Assembly: GCA_013044465.1 (NCBI GenBank)
Contig: JABEUL010000220.1
Location: forward strand, 1-12,108
Direction of reading: 5' to 3'
Source: Acidimicrobiales bacterium
GTDB lineage: Bacteria; Actinomycetota; Acidimicrobiia; Acidimicrobiales; JABEUL01
DNA: 12,108 nucleotides
Position numbers and translations under genes: made by a program
Notes under the pieces: model-generated
Database searches by the model: none
The model's input: the letters and a program-made list of their open reading frames with translations, nothing else
Told to the model about the DNA's origin: nothing
Shown: in pieces, positions 7,086-12,108 of the stretch
How the letters are laid out: the number at the start of each line of letters is the position of its first letter
Numbering within the stretch: position 1 is the stretch's first letter

Positions 7086-7715
7086 TTAGGCCATTACTAT
7101 GATGTGGCCCGCCATTATGCCGTCGTAACCTCTGATGTTGTTTCCTGTGGTCTCCATACCAAGGTGGGTCGGACCGTCGCAAGGAAATGCGCAGTACCAA
7201 GGAACGTCGAGAATGGTACCTTTAGCAACCGTTGGAGCAGTAAAAGTAATTGTGGTCTCCTGAGGTGTAATCGTACCATCAGCATTCTTCTTGCCTGGAG
7301 CTATTACTAGACTAAAACCAGGGATCTGGGTGGGATCATCGAGAGTCATGGAATGCTGACCATCGTCGTAGTTCCATGCATGAAGAGTAATCTTGTCACC
7401 TGACTTAATTACAAAAGTGCTTGGAGCAATAACATCGTGCCTGACACCCGTTTTGTACCCTGCTTGGCCTGCGGCAGCACCCTGGGCGTCAGTATTAACC
7501 ATCATTATGGCATGTGGAACAACGTTGACGTCAATCTCATCTGATCCATATGATGTTTTATCCAACTGGGTCGATGCCGATTGCAGAGTCGTCGCAGAAG
7601 ACTTAGCTACTGTGCTCGGGGGCGTAGCAGTAGGATTGCTACTACAACTTGATATCGCGAGTGACAAAATGATGCCCGCGCCAATAAATCCAATAGTGTA
7701 TTTTGTGAACCTCAC
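7086..7715 (-). CDS. Cupredoxin-like copper lipoprotein with CuA-like ligand motif
   Basis: This 209-residue protein has a lipoprotein signal (hydrophobic segment and lipobox ISSC, Cys24), a Ser/Thr-rich linker of about 30 residues and a C-terminal beta-barrel-like domain. Probable copper ligands follow the cupredoxin order: His121 in GQHSM, then Cys175, Cys179, His184 and Met187 in WYCAFPCDGPTHLGM. The Cys-x3-Cys-x4-His-x2-Met pattern resembles the dinuclear CuA site of cytochrome oxidase subunit II and nitrous oxide reductase (Cys-x3-Cys-x3-His-x2-Met), with one extra residue. No membrane helix other than the signal is visible, so it is likely anchored on the outer face of the membrane as an electron carrier or copper protein. 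I chose GTG 7715 because GAGAGG lies 5 nt upstream; GTG 7721 would add two residues. It is monocistronic and ends at a strong hairpin. Confidence 0.72.
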   Translation of the reverse strand: MRFTKYTIGFIGAGIILSLAISSCSSNPTATPPSTVAKSSATTLQSASTQLDKTSYGSDEIDVNVVPHAIMMVNTDAQGAAAGQAGYKTGVRHDVIAPSTFVIKSGDKITLHAWNYDDGQHSMTLDDPTQIPGFSLVIAPGKKNADGTITPQETTITFTAPTVAKGTILDVPWYCAFPCDGPTHLGMETTGNNIRGYDGIMAGHIIVMA

Positions 7716-8129
7716 AACCACCTCTCTTTCTGGTACCGCAATCAGATTGATCCGGCTACCGAAGTAAGTGTATTTTGGCCCGCGTGAAGTAGGTAGTGTG
7801 ATTACACGTCGTCTTTCGTGGTTCCCCCGGGGTGGTTTCTGGTGTTTTCACCGTAACTCGAATGTAAGGTTCTACGTATTGTGTAGCATTTAATCACGAT
7901 AGAAGGCCACCTGCTCTCAATCACTGTCCTGCTCATGAATGTGAACAGCTCTGGGCTATTGTCCTCAATCAACGTTTGACTAAGTCACTTTGGCTGAACT
8001 GTTTTAGAGCTGGAGCGACCAAAGTCACTGCAGGTGAATTTAAAATTACACACTCGCTCAAGAGTGTCTAGCCTTTGACGTTTCATGATCAAGGCCTAGG
8101 TGGCATTAGCTAATTACTAATTGTTCCCA
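7716..8129. other. Divergent intergenic region, no gene recognised
   Basis: This stretch separates the minus-strand copper lipoprotein from the plus-strand nucleotidyltransferase. It contains the palindrome CCCCGGGG (7825-7832) and an imperfect inverted repeat (7983-8029). I found no coding frame with family resemblance, no RNA gene and no clear promoter for the lipoprotein. Confidence 0.4.
7983..8029. repeat. Imperfect 11-bp inverted repeat
   Basis: AGTCACTTTGG (7983-7993) and CCAAAGTCACT (8019-8029) are inverted copies with one mismatch, separated by 25 nt. The same arms also share the direct word AAGTCACT. It lies about 115 nt upstream of the toxin-antitoxin start and could be a binding site or a chance repeat. 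Confidence 0.35.
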
Positions 8130-8138
8130 TGTTATAAT
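8130..8138 (+). promoter_or_regulatory. Extended -10 promoter of the nucleotidyltransferase-HEPN operon
   Basis: TGTTATAAT (8130-8138) is an extended -10 element with a consensus TATAAT core (8133-8138). It ends 6 nt before the ATG at 8145, so the transcript is probably leaderless. No -35 hexamer is evident, as is common with extended -10 promoters. Confidence 0.6.
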
Positions 8139-8144
8139 TTTTAC

Positions 8145-8450
8145 ATGATTGCCCTTTCTGAAGCAGAACGAGAGATGGTTGAGACTATTGTAAAACTATA
8201 CGCCACCGATCAGCACTACACTGTTTATGTTTTTGGATCGCGGGCAACGGGAAAGTCACGAAAATATAGCGATATTGACCTGGCTTTAATTGGTGAACAT
8301 TCAGTTTCGCCGAAGGTCTCTTCAGAATTGGCCGAGGCTTTTGATGAAAGTTCAATTCCTTATACCGTAGACATTGTCGATGGCACCAAAGCAAGTGAAA
8401 GGTTACTCCAACAAATCTTGCTTGAGGGAGAAATGTTAATCCAGATATGA
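8145..8450 (+). CDS. mntA: MntA-type minimal nucleotidyltransferase (antitoxin)
   Basis: This 101-residue protein is a minimal nucleotidyltransferase of the HI0073/MntA type. The active-site signature GS-x10-D-x-D is intact: Gly31-Ser32 in FGSRATG and Asp43-Ile-Asp45. In characterised type VII toxin-antitoxin pairs, MntA transfers AMP from ATP to a tyrosine of the partner HEPN toxin and so inactivates it. The ATG at 8145 is preferred over an in-frame ATG at 8121, because the consensus TATAAT at 8133-8138 lies between them and would place the transcript start at 8145. The stop overlaps the next start (ATGA), so the two are translationally coupled. Family and motif are certain; antitoxin activity is inferred from the pairing. 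Confidence 0.88.
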   Translation: MIALSEAEREMVETIVKLYATDQHYTVYVFGSRATGKSRKYSDIDLALIGEHSVSPKVSSELAEAFDESSIPYTVDIVDGTKASERLLQQILLEGEMLIQI

Positions 8451-8839
8451 GTTCAAAATCATCATTAATTTTATCTGACTTGAAAAATGCGGTCAATTTT
8501 CTCACTGATGTGATTTCTAAGCCACCTGATATCTATATGCGTGCAGCAGCAATCCAGGCTTTCGAAATTTGCTTTGAACTCTCATGGAAATACTTGCAAA
8601 GGCGACTATTGGAATCAGGCCTGCAAGTGAATTCCCCACGAGCTGCATTTCGGGAAAGTGGCAAGGCGGGGTTACTGGATAATGTTGAAATGTGGTTACA
8701 CTTTATGGAACAACGTAATCTAACAGTGCATACATATCAGAGCCAATTAGCTCAAGAGTTGTATAAGACAATTAGTGATTCATTTCTCCCTAGTGTTCAA
8801 GAACTACTTGCCTCAGCTGCTGAATCCAAAGGAGTTTGA
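8447..8839 (+). CDS. hepT: HEPN-domain nucleotidyltransferase partner (HI0074/HepT-type toxin)
   Basis: This 130-residue all-helical protein matches the HI0074 family (nucleotidyltransferase substrate-binding, HEPN superfamily). Diagnostic stretches are AFEICFELSWKYL (38-50), the SPRAAFRE segment (63-70), EMWLHFMEQRN (81-91) and the HEPN signature R-x4-H-x-Y (Arg90, His95, Tyr97 in RNLTVHTY). In HepT toxins this motif forms the RNase site, and its Tyr is AMPylated by MntA. All three residues are present, so the protein should be functional if it is a toxin. The start overlaps the mntA stop by 4 nt. A hairpin lies 12 nt after the stop. Older annotations call such proteins substrate-binding partners of the nucleotidyltransferase. 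Confidence 0.87.
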   Translation: MSSKSSLILSDLKNAVNFLTDVISKPPDIYMRAAAIQAFEICFELSWKYLQRRLLESGLQVNSPRAAFRESGKAGLLDNVEMWLHFMEQRNLTVHTYQSQLAQELYKTISDSFLPSVQELLASAAESKGV

Positions 8840-8850
8840 TTTCAGATTGC

Positions 8851-8882
8851 TGGGTGACTAAATGGCGTAACTTGGTCACCCA
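8851..8882 (+). terminator. Hairpin after the HEPN gene, no U tract
   Basis: TGGGTGACTAA (8851-8861) pairs with TTGGTCACCCA (8872-8882): 11 bp including one G-T wobble, with a 10-nt loop. It lies 12 nt after the stop codon. The tail is A-rich, not U-rich, so it is a candidate U-less terminator or an mRNA 3'-end stabiliser. Confidence 0.45.
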
Positions 8883-9195
8883 AAATAGTAATATTTCCCT
8901 TGCAATAGCCACTATTGGTTCCGCTTTAAAGTATGGAGCAGTTTCTATTTCCATCTTCAAGTTGACTATTAGATTGAAAATTAGTGACATACATAAGGTG
9001 AAGTTCAAAGTAGATCTCAGGAGCTACAAACTTTCTTCAAACAACGACCCTTAGACTCTCCAAAGGACGAGGCGTGGGTTTGCCTCACTCCTTCAAGCAC
9101 CAACGCGTGTCATTTCTTGGCCAGTCATTGCCTAAATTGAATGAAATATCGTTGCATTTTGACTTTCCGAGACGAAATACGAGAAGGTATTACAG
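8883..9195. other. Intergenic region, no gene recognised
   Basis: This AT-rich stretch between the toxin-antitoxin pair and the promoter at 9196 contains only a weak 5-bp hairpin (GAGGC/GCCTC, 9069-9086). Open frames here have no family resemblance and no well-placed ribosome-binding site. Confidence 0.4.
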
Positions 9196-9224
9196 TTGAA
9201 AAATGCTTAAATTTCTTATATAAT
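9196..9224 (+). promoter_or_regulatory. Near-consensus sigma-70-type promoter
   Basis: TTGAAA (9196-9201) and a perfect TATAAT (9219-9224) are separated by exactly 17 nt. Transcription should start near 9231. An AAGGA ribosome-binding motif follows at 9244-9248. It is the best promoter match I found in the window, and it reads into the secreted-protein genes on the right. Confidence 0.7.
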
Positions 9225-9263
9225 TGCAATAGCAACCTCATATAAGGACTTCGAAGTGATGGA

Positions 9264-10106
9264 ATGGCTGCGACTTTACAATATTGGCAGTTCTTCGAAC
9301 AGGGATCCTCTTTTGTTTTTATAGTTAAGTCAAGGTTTTCAAAAAGCACTGTGAATTGCACTTCATTGGCCAATTCTTCATTTCTAGCCACTTTTCAAAA
9401 TTCTCACTTATGCGAGCTAACCTCAGTCACTAGTTCGGAAGGAGAATGGACCTCTTCTTTACTCTCAAATCGCCAAGCGGCAAAAGTAACCTCTGGAGTA
9501 ATCGATACTTCAAAAGCCATTTACCTTATTGGGTCACTAGGCTGGTCAATCGATGTGCAAAGTAGCACGAACTTAAGTCCACACTCTGTAACTGTATATG
9601 GATATGATAGGAGCAGATCTGAAATGACGCTATCGCAGATCAGGTCGAATCTCAATGGCGCTGAAGCTATTGGGTGGACATGGATAGTAGTCTCTAAAAT
9701 GAAAAGACAGTTAATTCCAATATTCGTAACAGTAGCTATTATGGGACTCGGCATCTTTACTGCAAAACCGTACTTAGCCGCGGCACCTGCGAAGTCTGTG
9801 GTGAAGATTAACTCGTCTTTAATAAGTACTTCAAATAGCGATATCAACTCTTACTGTAGAAACAGCCAACAATATCTGATCACCTTTCCACACTCTCCAT
9901 TTTGGACTTGGGTCAATACCGAGTGCCATAGCCGTGCTGCAATTACATTCTTGCTCGCTGATGAGGCAAACGGCATAGGAATGATGTGTGCGTATGCTCA
10001 GCATGAAATATCTTCCACTCCAAGCAGCCAGGTTAGTAATCAGGAGAAAATATACGCAAGTGCATGTACTAAACCATGGTTGTTCCTCCATCACCTGAGA
10101 ATGTAA
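9264..10106 (+). CDS. Putative secreted or membrane protein, probably truncated by a frameshift
   Basis: I do not recognise this protein. The frame is open for 280 codons. Residues 1-145 are Ser/Thr-rich with no visible domain. Residues 146-176 look like a signal peptide (MKRQL, a hydrophobic stretch, AKPYLAAAPA), so the real start may be ATG 9699, giving a 135-residue secreted product. The part after that has four scattered cysteines (YCRN, ECHS, MCAY, SACT) that could form disulfides. The ATG at 9264 lies 15 nt after AAGGA, too far for good initiation; a better placed GTG (9256) and ATG (9259) open a different, short frame. The last residues (WLFLHHLRM) overlap the out-of-frame ORF at 10076-10429. 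The most likely reading is one gene broken near 10073-10103. Confidence 0.45.
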   Translation: MAATLQYWQFFEQGSSFVFIVKSRFSKSTVNCTSLANSSFLATFQNSHLCELTSVTSSEGEWTSSLLSNRQAAKVTSGVIDTSKAIYLIGSLGWSIDVQSSTNLSPHSVTVYGYDRSRSEMTLSQIRSNLNGAEAIGWTWIVVSKMKRQLIPIFVTVAIMGLGIFTAKPYLAAAPAKSVVKINSSLISTSNSDINSYCRNSQQYLITFPHSPFWTWVNTECHSRAAITFLLADEANGIGMMCAYAQHEISSTPSSQVSNQEKIYASACTKPWLFLHHLRM

Positions 10107-10429
10107 TCACATCAGATTTACAACCTGGGGCCTCACTTGACATGTATGACTCGAACGTTTGGCAGGGTACGGTAAATGGTCAAAACCTCAGAGTTTTTGC
10201 GGGTGTTATCGGAGCCAGCAATGGTCAAGGTGAGTATCCAAACGACTCTACAACTGGCGATATCACAACCTGGTCGAACACTACTGCTCGTGTGGTTAAT
10301 TCTGTTCAACTACCCGGAAGCGGCATGCTGACAATTGAATCTTATAGTGAAGACACTTTGGCCGTAAAATCGGCTTCTGGTAAATCCTATACATTCAATA
10401 TGGTTAGTGGTGTTCTAAGCGCATCATAA
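10076..10429 (+). pseudogene. Out-of-frame C-terminal part of the preceding secreted protein
   Basis: This 117-residue frame overlaps the preceding ORF by 31 nt in another frame. It has no Shine-Dalgarno motif and no signal peptide, yet its content looks like an extracellular beta-rich domain: Asn/Ser/Gly/Thr-rich, with segments such as VWQGTVNGQ and SGKSYTFNMVSG. An in-frame stop at 10070-10072 closes the frame upstream, so the crossing point would be between 10073 and 10103. Loss of one base there would explain the frame change. Joined to the product starting at 9699 it would give a secreted protein of about 250 residues. Alternatives are a separately translated ORF, programmed frameshifting or a sequencing error. 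The stop is 29 nt before the next gene, suggesting co-transcription. Confidence 0.45.
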
Positions 10430-10458
10430 ATACACTAAGAAGAGACATAGGGGCAAAC

Positions 10459-11616
10459 GTGCAAATTAGAACTCGGGTAATGATCATGATGGTAGTTGTG
10501 ATGGTCCTATTGCAGAGTTGTGGGAGTCCAAGCCATGTAACATCAACTACTCGCCCTCCCGCGAAAGTATTTTCACCCATTCAAGACGTTTCGGGAAATA
10601 TAAGTGGATACCTGCCTTTTGGTCTTGCCTGTAGCTCCCAGTACTACTGTCTAGCCATTGTTCGGTCGGCTCCCTCTGTTTCTAGCCAGCCAGATCCGCT
10701 TTCAGGACTCTCAACACTTATAACAACAACGAATGGTTGGAAGACTTCATCAGAAGTTAATGAACCTGGCATGATTGCAAAGATCTCGTGTGTCTCAAGT
10801 TCAACATGTATTCTCCTTTTGCAAGAAGGAGTAATTCAATCTGCCACATATGCAGTCGCTCAGACGAGTGAGCTAATACAAGGCCAAGTTGTAAATGGTG
10901 AGTGGACTTTTAGCTCACCAGTAACTATTCCCGCAACAATGCCTTACGAATTTACTTGTTTAGATGTTTCTAAATGTCTCATAATTACCTCTCAGGAAGA
11001 AGTTCAACTTAGTACTGACAGCGGGAAGACATGGCAAAGCGAGACCACTTTACCTTCTGGCTACAGGCCTCTTCAAATTGCATGTCTCTTAATTTCAGCC
11101 AACTGCTTTACCCTTTTACAATCAATAAGTTCAGGTGGAGAAATATTTGAAATTTCGACAGATGGAGGTTTGACTTGGAAGGCGGAATATTCTTTGGGAA
11201 AGCTTGCGGCAAATTATGTTTCGTGCCCGAACGTTAATTTTTGCGTGGCAGTTGTCACCCAAGTAACTTCACCTGGTGGTTACCTTCTTTACACTTCTAA
11301 TGATTTTGGGAAGTCTTGGAGAATCGAAAAGACGTCTTCTCCTTTGGGTGCCGTGAGTGACTTTATATGCAGCTCTGATACATTATGCTTTGCGGGAAGT
11401 TCTTCCCTTAATGCCATTTCGCTTTCTTCTTCAAATTCAGCTGAAGTAACTCGATTAGCTTATGCAAAATTACATCAGTACGGCAATGATATTTTCGGTA
11501 CGCAGTCAGGGTTTTCGTGTCCGTCGTCGCAATTTTGCTACCTTACGGATGCTACCAGTATGTCTGGCTTTCACATTGACAAAGTAGGATTTACTTTGCC
11601 TGGATCAAGTTCATAA
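10459..11616 (+). CDS. Lipoprotein with seven Cys-pair repeats, probable beta-propeller
   Basis: This 385-residue protein has a signal peptide with a Met/Val-rich core and a lipobox-like LQSC (Cys21). The rest contains seven repeats spaced about 42-56 residues apart, each with hydrophobic-x-Cys-x5(6)-Cys: Cys58/64, 111/117, 167/173, 209/216, 256/262, 304/310 and 354/360. Asp-box motifs lie between them: STDSGKTW (185-192), STDGGLTW (233-240) and SNDFGKSW (280-287). Seven repeats with Asp boxes suggest a seven-bladed propeller of the BNR/Ycf48/sortilin kind, with one disulfide per blade. It would sit outside the membrane; its ligand or activity is unknown and no sialidase catalytic residues are recognisable. 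The GTG start has AGGGG 5 nt upstream. It follows the broken secreted-protein gene by 29 nt. Confidence 0.75.
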   Translation: MQIRTRVMIMMVVVMVLLQSCGSPSHVTSTTRPPAKVFSPIQDVSGNISGYLPFGLACSSQYYCLAIVRSAPSVSSQPDPLSGLSTLITTTNGWKTSSEVNEPGMIAKISCVSSSTCILLLQEGVIQSATYAVAQTSELIQGQVVNGEWTFSSPVTIPATMPYEFTCLDVSKCLIITSQEEVQLSTDSGKTWQSETTLPSGYRPLQIACLLISANCFTLLQSISSGGEIFEISTDGGLTWKAEYSLGKLAANYVSCPNVNFCVAVVTQVTSPGGYLLYTSNDFGKSWRIEKTSSPLGAVSDFICSSDTLCFAGSSSLNAISLSSSNSAEVTRLAYAKLHQYGNDIFGTQSGFSCPSSQFCYLTDATSMSGFHIDKVGFTLPGSSS

Positions 11617-11639
11617 AATACTGAGTTAACTTTATTTCC

Positions 11640-11667
11640 TTGCTCCTAGTCCTGCAAGACTAAGCAA
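11640..11667 (+). terminator. Bulged hairpin after the propeller lipoprotein gene, no U tract
   Basis: TTGCT and TAGTC (11640-11651, with a 2-nt CC bulge) pair with GACTA and AGCAA (11658-11667), giving 10 bp around a 6-nt loop. It starts 23 nt after the stop codon. No T run follows, so it resembles the U-less hairpin seen after the HEPN gene. Confidence 0.4.
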
Positions 11668-11893
11668 TGCTCACAAGATTTGAAGGTTAACTTTGCCAAT
11701 ACTTGACATGAAGATAGTGGCTATTGCTTTTCATACTGAGAGGTGAGACGAGCTCATCTTAAGATCTAAATAGAGAAACTTTGCTGATGAGAATCCGAGC
11801 TGTTGGTGGCAATAGAGAATAGTAGTTGTGGTAGTAAAGCGAACGGATTGACTTATTCGCTCCTACGGCAATGGAAGTAAAGATAGATGAAAC

Positions 11894-11932
11894 CTGCCTT
11901 AAATGGGCATATTTGGTAGTGTTTTAAGGCAG
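11894..11932. repeat. 10-bp perfect inverted repeat upstream of the zinc-ribbon gene
   Basis: CTGCCTTAAA (11894-11903) and TTTAAGGCAG (11923-11932) are exact inverted copies with a 19-nt loop, ending 26 nt before the TTG start at 11959. It could be an operator or a leader hairpin controlling that gene. No function is shown. Confidence 0.45.
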
Positions 11933-11958
11933 ATAATTAAATTCAATGAGGAGTAGCT

Positions 11959-12108
11959 TTGGCGACATGCCCGACTTGTAATACCCAGATAGCCGTTGGT
12001 GAACTGACCTGTCCATACTGTGGCAGGCAAGTGCCTGAATCTTCTCAAGAATTTCTTGAGAAGATTCAGGCACTTGCCTGCCACAGTATGGACAGGTCAG
12101 TTCACCAA
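11959..12108 (+). CDS. Zinc-ribbon protein, 5' part only
   Basis: The start is TTG with GAGGAG (11948-11953) 5 nt upstream. The first residues read MATCPTCNTQ and, after ten more, CPYCGRQ: two Cys-x2-Cys pairs (Cys4/7 and Cys18/21) that would bind one zinc ion, as in short bacterial zinc-ribbon proteins. A helical QEFLEKIQ-like segment follows. The frame stays open to the window end, but from about 12052 onward the DNA is the exact reverse complement of 11996-12051, so the encoded residues after about 31 are probably not real. The true length, partners and function cannot be judged. No family more specific than zinc ribbon can be assigned. Confidence 0.6.
   Translation, partial: MATCPTCNTQIAVGELTCPYCGRQVPESSQEFLEKIQALACHSMDRSVHQ
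11996..12108. repeat. Perfect 56-bp inverted repeat with a 1-nt centre at the window end
   Basis: Positions 11996-12051 and 12053-12108 are exact reverse complements around the single base at 12052; I checked pairs on both sides of the centre and at the outer end. The right arm stops at the last base of the window, so the repeat may be longer. The left arm is coding (zinc ribbon), which argues for a fold-back artefact at a contig end. The centre contains a short palindrome that could seed such a fold-back. Confidence 0.95.

Larger units (their letters stand above)
11617..11958. other. Intergenic region upstream of the zinc-ribbon gene
   Basis: This stretch contains a bulged hairpin just after the lipoprotein gene (11640-11667), two copies of GTTAACTTT (11625-11633 and 11686-11694) and an inverted repeat (11894-11932) shortly before the zinc-ribbon start. 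I see no gene and no convincing -35/-10 pair. Confidence 0.4.

Noticed and set aside
8001..8010. GTTTTAGAGC resembles the start of a type II CRISPR repeat.
   Set aside because: It occurs once, with no second copy at spacer distance and no cas genes.
8836..9054. 72-codon plus-strand frame starting with TTG at the end of the HEPN gene.
   Set aside because: AAAGGAG lies only 1-2 nt before the TTG, the frame begins inside a hairpin and the protein has no recognisable features.
9125..9391. 88-codon minus-strand frame with a Cys-x3-Cys-x2-Cys cluster.
   Set aside because: It lies antisense to the near-consensus promoter at 9196-9224 and has no good start signals; the Cys cluster is probably chance.
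9521..9847. 108-codon minus-strand frame opposite the secreted-protein ORF.
   Set aside because: It mirrors the signal-peptide region of the plus-strand frame and has no family resemblance.
11625..11694. Direct repeat GTTAACTTT, two copies 61 nt apart.
   Set aside because: Nine bases in an AT-rich intergenic region can occur by chance, and no third copy or context supports a function.

Overview
The window looks like a chromosomal segment from a low-to-moderate GC actinobacterium. The main clue is a 27-residue K/R-rich gene at 5583-5666 whose C-terminal half matches the actinobacterial ribosomal protein bL37. The metG-tatD-rsmA order, a MutT1-like Nudix protein and start codons placed 6-7 nt after TAnnnT boxes (leaderless style) agree with this. 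The cysteine-paired beta-propeller lipoprotein and the copper lipoprotein suggest Acidimicrobiia, but that is only a guess from family resemblance. Nothing in the window names a species.

Left part (1-5666): dense housekeeping DNA. On the minus strand metG, tatD and rsmA form a tightly coupled operon (ATGA and TAATG overlaps); rsmA is cut by the window edge. A MutT-like Nudix gene runs the other way, and its start codon overlaps the metG start codon. A second minus-strand operon, ychF, DUF192 and rsmI, converges on the Nudix gene. Its DUF192 and rsmI genes are adjacent in the same frame, separated by one TAG. The bL37 gene faces away from ychF, 51 bp from its start, with a -10 box placed for a leaderless mRNA.

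Middle part (5667-9255): looser, accessory-like DNA. It holds two minus-strand lipoprotein genes. One is unrecognised. The other is a cupredoxin-like protein with a near-CuA ligand motif, followed by a strong hairpin. Next comes a plus-strand MntA/HepT-type (HI0073/HI0074-like) nucleotidyltransferase-HEPN pair with intact signature motifs and its own extended -10 promoter.

Right part (9196-12108): a near-consensus promoter precedes a 280-codon frame that contains an internal signal peptide. Its 3' end overlaps a second, out-of-frame ORF that has no start signals, so the pair looks like one secreted protein split by a frameshift. Then comes a lipoprotein with seven evenly spaced Cys pairs and Asp-box motifs, probably a seven-bladed propeller. 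The window ends in the first codons of a zinc-ribbon gene, interrupted by a perfect 56-bp inverted repeat with a 1-nt centre that runs to the last base. This is most likely an assembly or amplification fold-back, so sequence after about 12052 should not be trusted.

The most notable points are the terminal palindrome, the CuA-like lipoprotein, the seven-Cys-pair propeller, the unannotated bL37 gene, the head-to-head metG/Nudix starts and the broken secreted protein. I did not find a clearly new multi-gene system.
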